Source of the DNA: a virus
DNA length: 25,284 nucleotides
Direction: 5' to 3' (one strand)
Virus record (IMG/VR): IMGVR_UViG_3300029309_000321
Coordinates: 1 to 25,284 of that record
Below, piece by piece: positions 9,328-18,391 of this stretch; within the stretch, counting starts at the first letter, position 1, and every line of letters starts with the position of its first letter. The notes beneath the pieces were generated by a model that worked only from the letters and a program-made list of their open reading frames with translations, did not search any database and was not told the DNA's origin. A program made the translations under genes and the position numbers.

Positions 9328-9908
9328 TATTCAAACAACCCCATATCAAATGCGTCACGCGCGCCACTTCCTAGTCCAGAAATTAAGCTTTGTGTGCCTT
9401 GTGAGCGGAGTGATGCAGCGGTAGCTCCACCTTCCATTCGGGCAAGCTGTGCATTGAGCCTGGTCTCTTCAATTGCATCATCGATCTGCATATTCTCAAC
9501 AGCTGTATCGAATTTTTGTACCGACATTTGGTAATCGAACTCACGCGCATTTTCTCTGAGAATTTGAATTGGAGTACCTTGGCTCATATCGACGCCCGCA
9601 TAACCAAACCCTGCCTTTGCGGTGCCTTGCACGTCCCTCTCGAATAGACGGGTGCTGCGCTCAAAATCTATGGCAAAGTTTGCATTTAGAATATCTCGGC
9701 CTTTTGTAAGTAAACCGATGTCGCGCTCAATAATTTGAGCATTGAACTCAGCCGCGTTGTTTGCGCGCGCCGCAGCTTTGTCAGCTGATTGCTTCGCTGA
9801 GATACCCCCACCTACAGACGCGCCTATTGAAGCCCCTGCGGCTGCGCCAGCTGGACCGCCAATGACAAATCCAAGTCCACCCCCAATAATTGAAGCGACA
9901 GCACCCAT
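9327..9908 (-). CDS. Internal virion protein, T7 gp14-like, 193 aa
   Basis: Probable first ejection protein. In T7 the equivalent gp14 (196 aa) enters the outer membrane when DNA is ejected. The N-terminus (residues 1-40) is a Gly/Ala-rich hydrophobic stretch (ASIIGGGLGFVIGGPAGAAA) that could insert in a membrane. The rest is helical and Ala/Arg/Gln-rich, with AGFGYAGVDMSQGTP at ~88-102, a motif I associate with phage internal core proteins. Length and position match T7 gp14. The ATG overlaps the stop of the GNAT gene (TGATG), and its own stop overlaps the next start (TAATG). Confidence 0.72.
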   Translation of the reverse strand: MGAVASIIGGGLGFVIGGPAGAAAGASIGASVGGGISAKQSADKAAARANNAAEFNAQIIERDIGLLTKGRDILNANFAIDFERSTRLFERDVQGTAKAGFGYAGVDMSQGTPIQILRENAREFDYQMSVQKFDTAVENMQIDDAIEETRLNAQLARMEGGATAASLRSQGTQSLISGLGSGARDAFDMGLFE

Positions 9909-10366
9909 CAGGCGTCTCCTAAAAATTTGGCGTAGACGCGTTCAACCAGTTTAAAACCGGCACGCTCGAGCAGCACATCAAATGGTGCGTTGGTTTTTGT
10001 ATTCATTGACATGACCTGGATGCCTGACTTTTTAAGTTCTGCTGTTGCAAACTTGATAAACTTTAAGGCGGTAAAACCTTTTCGATACGGTTTGTCCAAG
10101 AAAAGAAGATCCGCGTGGGCAAATACATGATTGCGATAGTGCAAGTGCGGCACCGCAAGTAGCCAGAAGTAACCTATGAGCAGACCGTTATCACGCGCCA
10201 TAAATGCGTGGAGCACACCGCTCTGCTCTAGCTGATCATACATTTCCCAGTCAGGATCTAATTCAATTTTCTCTCGGTAGTTGGCAATTTCTTGCCAGTG
10301 CTTTTTGAACAGCGGTGTTATCTGATGTTGGACATCGAGCACCGGCTCACGTTGGAATGTTATCAT
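9908..10366 (-). CDS. GNAT-family N-acetyltransferase in the tail module, 152 aa
   Basis: Predicted acetyl-CoA-dependent acetyltransferase; substrate unknown. The GNAT layout is visible: beta strands at ~51-72 (VLHAFMARDNGLLIGYFWLL), a strand HADLLFLD (84-91), a degenerate pyrophosphate-binding loop with helix (YRKGFTALKFIKFA, 94-107), then VMSMNTKTNAPFDVLLERAGFKLVE, the usual C-terminal strand-helix-strand. The length is normal for a single-domain GNAT. It sits between the tail tubular B-like gene and the gp14-like gene with ATGA and TGATG overlaps, so it is made together with virion parts. Enzymes of this family recur at this place in many environmental podoviruses. It may modify a virion or host protein, which is inference. 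Confidence 0.75.
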   Translation of the reverse strand: MITFQREPVLDVQHQITPLFKKHWQEIANYREKIELDPDWEMYDQLEQSGVLHAFMARDNGLLIGYFWLLAVPHLHYRNHVFAHADLLFLDKPYRKGFTALKFIKFATAELKKSGIQVMSMNTKTNAPFDVLLERAGFKLVERVYAKFLGDA

Positions 10367-12366
10367 AAATCAAAGGTGTTCAGACGCGGAAAAAACGCCA
10401 ACACCGTCATAGGCAGCGCCTGACTTTGTTGTACATAGATGCGGTCATCATCATCAAAGCCGCCCTCAAATTCAATTTCCTTGTCACCAGTAAACAGTGG
10501 CACGGCTGCATCCATATCCATCGAGCTGTCTCGAAAAGGAATCCGGTCAATGTTGCTGCTATCGTTGCCGACCTCAATTCCGACAGTTTCAAACAGGCGC
10601 AGTGTGATCGCATGGATGCGCTTGGGTTTTCCTTGAGACGTGCCATCGACAGACCCTGCCTCAATGCGCAGCGTTTGCATCGAGCTCGTAAAACCATAGC
10701 CCAAAGCACCAGAGGTTATGCCGAAGTCTAATGCCACAGAGCCCGAGCTCACGGTCTTTGTTGGATGGCTGGCACCGTTTGCCAACACTGAAATGCTCTG
10801 CCCTTCCAGGTGATACAGTCCTGACAAACTCGTCACAGAGCTACCAGAATACACTAAGCCACTATCGACAAAAAATGCAGATGTTGTGTCACTGCCAAAA
10901 TCAAACGTTTTCAGCACTTCGACGTATCGCTTTGTAACACTATTGATAGTGCGCTTTACGATCATGTAGAGCTCATCTTCACCACTATCTGTCGGTAATG
11001 TCGCTATGCTTTCAACCACTGCCTGGCCCGATCCGAAGCTGCCCCCCAGTACATGCTTATGCCAGGCAACCACGTCTTCTTCGCGCCGGTAAGTGAGACC
11101 CAAGAGAGTACCGTCATTACGCACAGCCCAGACAACACTGTCTGGCTCTTGTTGATACGCGAACTGTACCACACCGCCTTCTGTAATATGCTCGGCTAGG
11201 ATCGTCATATCGGGTGCTTGGTATCCAGCCGTGTTGACTTCACCAACATATTTAAACTCACGCAGCTTGCGCCCACCTCGCTGTGCGAAAAGTGTTACGT
11301 CAGCGACTTGTACTGGATCGACAGTTGCAGATCCGTAGTTGCTGTATTTACGGATAAGGGTCGTCGTGGGTGTCAGTGGTCCATCGTTTGTTGTTGTCAC
11401 AACATACTCGCCGCCCGACGTGCCTACCGTCAAAACCCTGGTGGCTGACAGAAAGCGGATGGCGTTTACCTGGTTAGACGCAATCGTGTAGATAAGCGCA
11501 TCATTATCGCCAGTACCTACTGTAAAATTGTCATGATCTCCATTTTTGCTAAAGAATATTGTTTGAGGATTGTTATTCGTGTTTGCAAAAACGAGGCGTT
11601 GTTCAAAGAATGTAACCACACTTGGCCGGTTGTTTGACCCCGACAGAGCTGGGCTGGGTGAGCCAGTGATAGATAACGTGGCAAACGTCCAGGCATTATG
11701 ATCTGTGCGCGTCAGCGTTCTAATGTCGTAGCTGGGGTGAACCAGAAACATTGTATCGGCGCTCTGGGCAAACCTCACATCAAACAGGTCCGCTTCAGAA
11801 TATGGAGAAGACACTTCAAATATTTTTGTGGCGGTGCCGCCAGATGTAAACGTTGTGAAACTGGTTGTATTGATGGCATTGCCAAATAAATCCGTAAGAG
11901 TAAATGTGTTTGTTGTAACATTTGCCACACGATAGTTGCGCACATTGAGTTCAGTCATCCCGCCAATGTTATCGACAAAGATTTCATCGCCATTGCTAAA
12001 GCCGTGGCTATTACTGGTAAGGACTCCTGGGTTTGCCTTTGTGATTGCGGTTACGGTTTTGCTACTACTATCAAGGACTTGCAAGCCGTTCCTAAACACG
12101 CGCATTACGCCATTGCCAAATTCGAGGACGTATGTATCCGACGTCTTAAACTGAAACGGTATTAACCTGGTCTTTACTGAGCTGCTTTTGACCTCGCCCA
12201 AGTATTCTGTGCCTGGTCTACGCGTGACCCCGCCGTGCGGCATAACAACCATGTTGGTCAGATCGGACAGGCCTTCGTCGTATTTGTTGATATTTGTTCT
12301 GCCCTCGAGCCTGGGGCTTATCTCACCCGCTGTAAATGAGCTAAATGCTGGTGCTGATCGCGCCAT
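10363..12366 (-). CDS. Tail tubular protein B-like / tail stabilisation protein, 667 aa
   Basis: Probable nozzle or stabilisation component below the portal-adaptor, at the position of T7 gp12 (794 aa). The N-terminus has the family look: FSSFTAGEISPRLEGRTNINKYDEGL, then NMVVMPHGGVTRRPGTEYLG at ~38-57, followed by a beta-rich body. Residues ~105-190 (GFSNGDEIFVDNIGGMTELN onward to FTSGGTATKI) match the small beta domain annotated as ubiquitin-activating E1 FCCH-like in many phage tail proteins; it has no ubiquitin role here. Ser, Thr and Gly richness and many short strands fit a beta-propeller-like nozzle. The start overlaps the tubular A stop (TAATG), and its stop overlaps the GNAT start (ATGA). 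Confidence 0.82.
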   Translation of the reverse strand: MARSAPAFSSFTAGEISPRLEGRTNINKYDEGLSDLTNMVVMPHGGVTRRPGTEYLGEVKSSSVKTRLIPFQFKTSDTYVLEFGNGVMRVFRNGLQVLDSSSKTVTAITKANPGVLTSNSHGFSNGDEIFVDNIGGMTELNVRNYRVANVTTNTFTLTDLFGNAINTTSFTTFTSGGTATKIFEVSSPYSEADLFDVRFAQSADTMFLVHPSYDIRTLTRTDHNAWTFATLSITGSPSPALSGSNNRPSVVTFFEQRLVFANTNNNPQTIFFSKNGDHDNFTVGTGDNDALIYTIASNQVNAIRFLSATRVLTVGTSGGEYVVTTTNDGPLTPTTTLIRKYSNYGSATVDPVQVADVTLFAQRGGRKLREFKYVGEVNTAGYQAPDMTILAEHITEGGVVQFAYQQEPDSVVWAVRNDGTLLGLTYRREEDVVAWHKHVLGGSFGSGQAVVESIATLPTDSGEDELYMIVKRTINSVTKRYVEVLKTFDFGSDTTSAFFVDSGLVYSGSSVTSLSGLYHLEGQSISVLANGASHPTKTVSSGSVALDFGITSGALGYGFTSSMQTLRIEAGSVDGTSQGKPKRIHAITLRLFETVGIEVGNDSSNIDRIPFRDSSMDMDAAVPLFTGDKEIEFEGGFDDDDRIYVQQSQALPMTVLAFFPRLNTFDL

Positions 12367-12971
12367 TAGAACCTCGCATCAATAAAGTCACTGGCCTCGA
12401 TGCGCTGTGGTGCTCCTTCCGTTGCATCCATGAAGCGGGCCTCTTTGAGTTTGGCTTCATACGTCGCGGCTGTGACCTGGATCATTGTAGTTGATCCCGT
12501 AATGGCATACGCGATTTCCGAGGCAAGCCGCGCTGCCAAGGCTTCAATGAGCCCTGCATCATATTGATTTGGATCGGTAATTCGACCAATGTATTTTATT
12601 TTAGCTACGCCCTCATCCGTCAGGAGCTTACGACCTTCGATGACAAAGACAGGTCCGTTGGTGTTGCTGTGGATGTTATCTTGTGGATAGCTGAGAGTAC
12701 CATTGCTATACTCGAGCACTCTCAAGCAGAATGGATCTGTGGGCAGCGGGTATTGAAAGGCATAACCAAAATCCGGCGTCGATGTTTCTTGAGCCAGAGA
12801 TGCGCGCCTTGTGAGGCTGTTCCAAGGATGGCTGCGAAACACTGCATCGCGCACACCTTCATATCTTTGGTTGACCACGCGCGCAGCTTTACTGTTTTCG
12901 TCAAAGGCTGATATGTTTGTTGCACCCAGCATGTTCAATGCGTAATTTGCTATGTCCACGTTTGACGGCAT
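12366..12971 (-). CDS. Tail tubular protein A-like adaptor, 201 aa
   Basis: Gatekeeper or adaptor ring between portal and nozzle, equivalent to T7 gp11 (196 aa). Family-like features are the N-terminal helix VDIANYALNMLGA (5-17), RYEGVRDAVFRSHPWNSLTR (36-55), in which HPWN before a basic run is characteristic, then YPLPTDPFCLRVLEY and the C-terminal helices ALAARLASEIAYAITGS. It is the first gene after the intrinsic terminator. Its ribosome binding site GGAG lies 6-7 nt before the ATG, directly beyond the U-tract of the terminator. It would therefore be made from terminator read-through or from a promoter not recognised here. Confidence 0.85.
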   Translation of the reverse strand: MPSNVDIANYALNMLGATNISAFDENSKAARVVNQRYEGVRDAVFRSHPWNSLTRRASLAQETSTPDFGYAFQYPLPTDPFCLRVLEYSNGTLSYPQDNIHSNTNGPVFVIEGRKLLTDEGVAKIKYIGRITDPNQYDAGLIEALAARLASEIAYAITGSTTMIQVTAATYEAKLKEARFMDATEGAPQRIEASDFIDARF

Positions 12972-12983
12972 GGTCTACTCCAT

Positions 12984-13010
12984 AAAAAAGACGGGGCGCC
13001 GGAGCGCCCC
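12984..13010 (-). terminator. Intrinsic terminator after the capsid/decoration genes
   Basis: Read on the minus strand, GGGGCGC-TCCG-GCGCCCC forms a perfect 7-bp GC stem closed by a TCCG (UNCG-type) tetraloop. It is followed by GT and a run of six T. It lies just after the stop of the decoration gene and before the tail tubular A-like gene, the same place as the T7 T-phi terminator after gene 10. Partial termination here would make capsid proteins more abundant than tail proteins, which is inference. Confidence 0.9.
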
Positions 13011-13016
13011 ATCTAT

Positions 13017-13478
13017 TTAGTCAACGACATATTTGATCGTCAGCTCGATTGTACCGGTGCCAGCTGCACCGCCCATCGTTACTGTGACCGCTACGCCGTC
13101 CTCGTTGGTGTCTGTCTCTGTGCCGGAGCCAAGAGCCAGTGTGGCGAGGATATCGACTTTTTGCGCTGACGTTGATGCAGCGGCTGCTTTGAAGGCAGCG
13201 GCTGAAGCAGACACAGCTGTACCAGCTGCGTTTGTATGCGCGGCAGTACCCACTGAGAGCGTGGTTGAGCTGCCGAGCGCATCATGCGCCAGAGATCCTT
13301 CTAAAAGACGTGCGCCGTCTGGAAGGATAAACATCTCAATGACATCGCCGGATGCCAGACTTGATGCTTCAAAAGTGCCATGAGCAACGCGGATGCGACC
13401 ACCCAGCTCATTAGCTTTGTTTTTAACAGACGGGGTTGCCCGTGTGTTTGTGCGCTGTGTTGAAAAAACGGTAGCCAT
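13017..13478 (-). CDS. Putative capsid decoration / minor head protein, 153 aa
   Basis: Small Ala/Gly/Thr/Val-rich protein right after the major capsid gene. The N-terminus (FSTQRTNTRATPSVKNKANE) is basic and extended. The body is predicted beta (IRVAHGTFEA, GDVIEMFILPDGARL) with a central Ala-rich stretch at ~90-110, ending in TIELTIKYVVD. Position, size and composition fit a head decoration or head-stabilising protein, but I recognise no named family. The SD AGGAG overlaps the capsid stop codon (GAGTAGGAG) and lies ~8 nt before the ATG. The terminator follows 7 nt after the stop, so this gene closes the head operon. Confidence 0.65.
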   Translation of the reverse strand: MATVFSTQRTNTRATPSVKNKANELGGRIRVAHGTFEASSLASGDVIEMFILPDGARLLEGSLAHDALGSSTTLSVGTAAHTNAAGTAVSASAAAFKAAAASTSAQKVDILATLALGSGTETDTNEDGVAVTVTMGGAAGTGTIELTIKYVVD

Positions 13479-13489
13479 TTGTCAGTCTC

Positions 13490-14350
13490 CTACTCGTTAC
13501 ACGCAATTTCGACTACTTTTGCTTCTTCCATGCGGGTCGCCCCGATAGATTGGCAGTAGTAGACTTGCGTTGAATATGACTTGTCGGCACGCTCATCGAT
13601 ACGCGCAGCTGGCTCTTTACCAATAGCAAGCTTCAGACCGTCTTGAGCAAACGCAATGACCTGACGATCAGAGTTGCTGTCTGTGTTCAACCGGTTGCTA
13701 ACTATGAAGTTAAAGCCCACAAATGAGTTTATTTCGCCCTGCGCCAGCGCCTTGACTGTGTTAAAATCGGAAGACGTTACCGTTGTGTTGTTTAACAGGT
13801 CAGAAACCTGTTTTGGCGACACAATGATAAAGCGTGGGATTGATGGATCAACAGATGCAGCGTCGAGAAGTTCTTTAGCCGAAACCAATTTTGCAATTGT
13901 TAGACCGGCAGACCCGTGCGCAATTTTCTGGCCGCTCGGTAGTGCAGTTGATGTGCTACCTTCTTTGCCAGTTTGTGCAGTGCCAAGAGCTGCAGTGATG
14001 ACCACGTCATCCATTGCGCGACCCATCGCAGCTGCCGCTGCGCGGCTGTAGGTTGATGTTGGATCGACAAGCAGTCTTACTTTGTCTGAATCATCGATCA
14101 GGTCAGCATATTCATAGTCTGACATTGTGACCATGCGTCTGCTATGGGGTGTATCGATAAGCGGGGTATCGGCGTGTCTGCTTGTGCGCAGAACAGCGGC
14201 AGCTGATCCCACTTGATCGAAGAAGGCTTTTTCGCCATTCACAGTTTCAACATCCACTGCGGTGCGCAGCAACGATCCCATTTGTTGAGAAAGCATTTGG
14301 ATGTTTGCAGAAAACTGATTGACGAAAGCCGTAGTAATTTGCGTGGACAT
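13490..14350 (-). CDS. Major capsid protein, 286 aa
   Basis: Forms the icosahedral head shell (probably HK97 fold). The N-terminus STQITTAFVNQFSANIQMLS and the motifs RHADTPLIDTPHSRR (~78-92), YADLIDDSDKVRLLVDPTS and AAAAMGRAMDDVVITAA resemble the capsid protein family seen in many environmental podoviruses. An in-frame GTG lies 9 nt upstream (14359), but it abuts the SD directly. The ATG at 14350 has AAGGAG at 8 nt and is preferred. It sits between scaffold and decoration genes, as expected for a T7-type head module, and is shorter than T7 gp10A (345 aa). A 134-nt untranslated leader precedes it, the longest inside the virion block after the terminase genes. Confidence 0.9.
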   Translation of the reverse strand: MSTQITTAFVNQFSANIQMLSQQMGSLLRTAVDVETVNGEKAFFDQVGSAAAVLRTSRHADTPLIDTPHSRRMVTMSDYEYADLIDDSDKVRLLVDPTSTYSRAAAAAMGRAMDDVVITAALGTAQTGKEGSTSTALPSGQKIAHGSAGLTIAKLVSAKELLDAASVDPSIPRFIIVSPKQVSDLLNNTTVTSSDFNTVKALAQGEINSFVGFNFIVSNRLNTDSNSDRQVIAFAQDGLKLAIGKEPAARIDERADKSYSTQVYYCQSIGATRMEEAKVVEIACNE

Positions 14351-14484
14351 TAGTCGCACTCCTTCTACAGTTTTGGTTTTTCAGATTGCTGCGCCTGGTT
14401 ACCTCTTTCGAGACCATGCTTACTGCTTTGGGCAGTCACTCCACATGACGCACATGTTTGACGAGTGGACCTATCGGTTACCCA
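14351..14484 (-). promoter_or_regulatory. Untranslated leader of the major capsid gene
   Basis: A 134-nt gap between scaffold stop and capsid start, unusual in a block whose other genes overlap. On the minus strand it holds a small hairpin ACTGC-CCAAA-GCAGT (14422-14436), two copies of GGTAACC (14396-14402 and 14476-14482), and a strong SD AAGGAG 8 nt before the capsid ATG. A weak promoter match, TTGAAT-N17-GATAGG, overlaps the end of the scaffold gene. It could hold a capsid promoter or RNA-processing site; the sequence alone does not decide. Confidence 0.35.
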
Positions 14485-15270
14485 CTATTTGTATTCAAAA
14501 AGTCTTCCGACCTCTTGCACGTAGAACTCATGCTCTGGATGCATCTTATCAAAGTAAGGTCCATCTGGCCGCATCATTTCTGCGATTTTTCTAGAGGCGT
14601 CGTCCGGTGTCATCACCATTTCTGTTGGTTCACCTTCCAAAATGTCCTCTCCTATTTCTTCGCCCAACTGGACAAAAAGCTTAATGATGTCTGGGTGATC
14701 GCCCAGAAGTCTACCATCGGCCAACTGCACTTCTTCAAAGATGTCCAAGCTGCCCAAGTATCTTGTTGCCGCTTGTTGTGCCAGACCGACTTTTTGTTCA
14801 AAAGCTCGTCCGTATTCATTGCGCAACGTGTGTTCACTTTCCTCTCGCAATTCTTTGCCTTGCGCCTCATAGTTTGTTTGGATGTCACCTACGGTATTTC
14901 GAATAAAGCCCATCATGGTTTCCGCTTGTGACTTGCTTAGTCCCGCATCGAGCGCCGCTGCGCGCAATCCATTGACGGTGTCGTCATTTATCTCGATGTC
15001 ACTTTTGCTAAACTCGTATCCACTTGCTTCTCTGGGTGAGCCCAGTTTGTGGTATAGTTCCCGCCATTCGTCTGGAGTTGCAGATTGACTGGGAATGGCG
15101 ACTTTATCTGCACCGATCATTCTTTGCGCACTGACATAGCTCTTGGCCATTTGCCCAGCGTCTGTAAAATTTCTCAGCGATGGTTCACCGCGTATTTCTT
15201 CTGGTAGTGTATCCAGAAACGCGACGGGTACTTCTTGAGATCCAGTATCCTGGGTTGCCTCTTCACTCAT
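14485..15270 (-). CDS. Scaffolding protein, 261 aa
   Basis: Internal assembly scaffold for the procapsid, placed between portal and capsid like T7 gp9 (307 aa). The protein is acidic and helical. It contains PVAFLDTLPEEIRGEPSLRN, LRNFTDAGQMAKSYVSAQRM and KVAIPSQSATPDEWRELYHKLGSP, a motif string I recognise from phage capsid assembly proteins, followed by a Glu/Gln-rich central helix region and a short basic/aromatic end (VGRLFEYK). An upstream in-frame extension to 15426 lacks these features and overlaps the 71-aa gene. The ATG at 15270 with AAGGAA 8-9 nt upstream is chosen. It overlaps the end of the 71-aa gene by 8 nt. Confidence 0.82.
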   Translation of the reverse strand: MSEEATQDTGSQEVPVAFLDTLPEEIRGEPSLRNFTDAGQMAKSYVSAQRMIGADKVAIPSQSATPDEWRELYHKLGSPREASGYEFSKSDIEINDDTVNGLRAAALDAGLSKSQAETMMGFIRNTVGDIQTNYEAQGKELREESEHTLRNEYGRAFEQKVGLAQQAATRYLGSLDIFEEVQLADGRLLGDHPDIIKLFVQLGEEIGEDILEGEPTEMVMTPDDASRKIAEMMRPDGPYFDKMHPEHEFYVQEVGRLFEYK

Positions 15271-15478
15271 TTTTTGGTTCCTTTTCGTCGGACAACATTC
15301 TGACGATAAGCAGCACGGCTGCGCGTTGTCCTTCGTTAAATGCAGATTGATATGGATCGCCAGAAAAGGTGGTTGTCTCAAAGCTAAAACGCGTTTTGAG
15401 ATCACGTATAACTTGCTCACCGTCATCTGTATTGAACGTGCGACGATAGGCTAACTTCAGGTCTTTGATTTGCTTCAT
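15263..15478 (-). CDS. Bbp19-like small phage protein, 71 aa
   Basis: Short protein between portal and scaffold. The sequence YRRTFNTDDGEQVIRDLKTR, then TTFSGDPYQSAFNEGQRAAV and a helix LLIVRML, matches the pattern I know from the Bbp19-like phage family: one or two helices with an RxTFxxxxG start and an FNEGxR motif. Function is unknown; it is nearly always found in the head module of podoviruses. The ATG overlaps the portal stop (ATGA), and its 3' end overlaps the scaffold start by 8 nt, so all three are coupled. Confidence 0.75.
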   Translation of the reverse strand: MKQIKDLKLAYRRTFNTDDGEQVIRDLKTRFSFETTTFSGDPYQSAFNEGQRAAVLLIVRMLSDEKEPKNE

Positions 15479-17064
15479 GAACTAATTGCTTTGACCAGCG
15501 GCGCGACTTGTTGTGCTTGTTGCGCTTGCATCATTTGTTGTTGCATTTCGGCTTGCTGTGCTTCTGCTTCAGCTTTTTGTCTACGAATTTGTGCGACCTC
15601 TTCCTGGCCGCGTATGACGCGCGCCGGTATGCCGGTCACATCGACCAGGTATTGCACAAGCTTGTCGCTATCGAGGTAGTCCATCACGGGTGCTATCTCG
15701 GCGACTTGCAGCATCACCTCAAACCCTCGAAGCATTGATTGAAGATCTGTGAGGCGCTGCGCTTTGGCCAATGGGCTGACATACTCGATGTCGATGTCCT
15801 GGCCTTGTAGTTGCTCCGGTGCAGGGGGGAGGAGCCCTTCCCGAAGCAGCAACGCAAAGCTACGAGAAATCATGGGCTGTAAAAGTTCAGATTGCAGTCT
15901 ACCGAGCACTGGCCCCAACAGCCGCATTTTTTCTTCGTTGCGTTGCAAAACTTCTGTAGCTGTCATGGCTGGTCCCTGGCTCATCAGAAGCTGGTCCACA
16001 TAGAACGCTTGACGTATTGCGTTACGCCGTTGTTCTTCCATGTTTAGCCCAAGCGGATTGTTTGCGCCGATCTGTAGCGGCTCTAAGCGGTCCCTAGTGC
16101 CGGATCTGTAGAAGTTTAATGCGCCTGGTGTTGTTCTTACTGGAAGCATAAAACCATCGTCTGGCACCATGATGGGTGGATCGATTTGCTTTTGCGCAGC
16201 TCGAATTGTCACCTCGGACATTTTGTTCAGCATTTTTACATCAGCCAGGGCATTCATAGCCGGTGATCGACCGTATGTACTTACACTATCTTTGACAAAC
16301 CGTGGGATCATAAAGGGCATTGAATCAAATCCACTTTCGCCCAGGAGCTGACGGTTGTCGGCGTCGTAATGAACAGAGGCGATAGGTTTGTTTTTGGCTT
16401 GCAAGCCTTTGGCATCGTTGCGTTGGAAAACCGCGTGTATGACCTCATATTCTTTGTATGGGTCATCTTTCATGCCAGTGGCTATTTTGGTGGGTAATTT
16501 ATCCTCACCAAAGCGTTGTGCCATTTGCCGAGCTGTCATTTTAAACTTGCGGTAGACCGTATCGACCTCGCCTTTTGCATCTTCGCTGACGCTTATTTCT
16601 GCAATATGCCGTGTGTGAAACCTTAAACCGTTTTCGTCGGCGTCTACAAAAAACGCGGCTGTGCCGAAAACCACCAGGTCATAATAAAGCTCATGAATTT
16701 CCTGTTGAAAGTTTGAGCGTTGAAACGCCTGGTACATTTGATCGATACTAATTTCTAGCCACTCGTTGGCGGCATCGTCTTGCTGTAACGCCGGATTGCG
16801 ATATCTAAGAGAAAACCAGGGCGTGCTTGGGCTGGTGAGCATGCCATGCAGAGACGAGGCTAGAAGTTCTACTGCATGTATGGCCGTTCCATCAAAGATT
16901 AGCTCTGTGCGCTTATCGCCCTGGGTTCTTCTTTTGGTGATGTCTGCCTTTCGTGGCAACATGTAGTCAGCCAGCTCCTGCCAGTGCTTTTCCCAATTGG
17001 TGCGCTGGTTGTAGAGCGTTTTGTATCGCCGATCTAACATGGCGACCAGAGGTGTGACTTGCAT
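15475..17064 (-). CDS. Portal (head-to-tail connector) protein, T7 gp8-like, 529 aa
   Basis: Dodecameric ring at the head vertex through which DNA is packaged and ejected. Length is close to T7 gp8 (536 aa). Features of the head-tail connector family are LYNQRTNWEKHWQELADYMLPR (17-38), ELIFDGTAIHAVELLASSLHGMLTSP (53-78), PWFSLRYR, DSVSTYGRSPAMNALADVK (~258-276), then AQKQIDPPIMVPDDG and AMTATEVLQRNEEKMRLLGP. The C-terminus is a Gln/Ala/Met-rich coiled helix (AEAQQAEMQQQMMQAQQAQQ), likely the barrel. The ATG overlaps the stop of the 66-aa gene (TAATG), and its stop overlaps the 71-aa start (ATGA). Confidence 0.93.
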   Translation of the reverse strand: MQVTPLVAMLDRRYKTLYNQRTNWEKHWQELADYMLPRKADITKRRTQGDKRTELIFDGTAIHAVELLASSLHGMLTSPSTPWFSLRYRNPALQQDDAANEWLEISIDQMYQAFQRSNFQQEIHELYYDLVVFGTAAFFVDADENGLRFHTRHIAEISVSEDAKGEVDTVYRKFKMTARQMAQRFGEDKLPTKIATGMKDDPYKEYEVIHAVFQRNDAKGLQAKNKPIASVHYDADNRQLLGESGFDSMPFMIPRFVKDSVSTYGRSPAMNALADVKMLNKMSEVTIRAAQKQIDPPIMVPDDGFMLPVRTTPGALNFYRSGTRDRLEPLQIGANNPLGLNMEEQRRNAIRQAFYVDQLLMSQGPAMTATEVLQRNEEKMRLLGPVLGRLQSELLQPMISRSFALLLREGLLPPAPEQLQGQDIDIEYVSPLAKAQRLTDLQSMLRGFEVMLQVAEIAPVMDYLDSDKLVQYLVDVTGIPARVIRGQEEVAQIRRQKAEAEAQQAEMQQQMMQAQQAQQVAPLVKAISS

Positions 17065-17260
17065 TACATCATCCCGATTGTAGACATGAGAGACATTTTT
17101 TTCTTACGCTTCCCAGGGGCCAGACCTTCCACGGATCCACCCTGAGTGCGCCCAGCCATTTTCTGCGCCAATCGCTCGAGCGGATTGACGTTCATATTCA
17201 TCCGGCGCTTTGCTGGCTGCGCAGATGCGGCACCCATCTTACCGGCTTGGTTTTTATACA

Positions 17261-17264
<4 letters not shown>
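17064..17264 (-). CDS. Small basic protein between terminase and portal genes, 66 aa
   Basis: Unrecognised. Strongly basic and Met-rich, with AKRRMNMNVNPLERLAQKMA (18-37) and a C-terminus GKRKKKMSLMSTIGMM. It overlaps the stop of the 373-aa gene (ATGA) and the start of the portal gene (TAATG), so expression is tied to portal synthesis. Coupling at both ends and amino-acid-coding bias argue for a real gene. The Lys/Arg-rich tail suggests nucleic-acid or capsid-interior contact, which is only inference. Confidence 0.6.
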
Positions 17265-18382
<1,118 letters not shown>

Positions 18383-18391
18383 AAAACTCTC

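Noticed and set aside
15271-15426. 52-residue N-terminal extension of the scaffold protein
   Set aside because: It overlaps the Bbp19-like gene in another frame, is Cys/Leu-rich and unlike a scaffold; the ATG at 15270 has its own SD.
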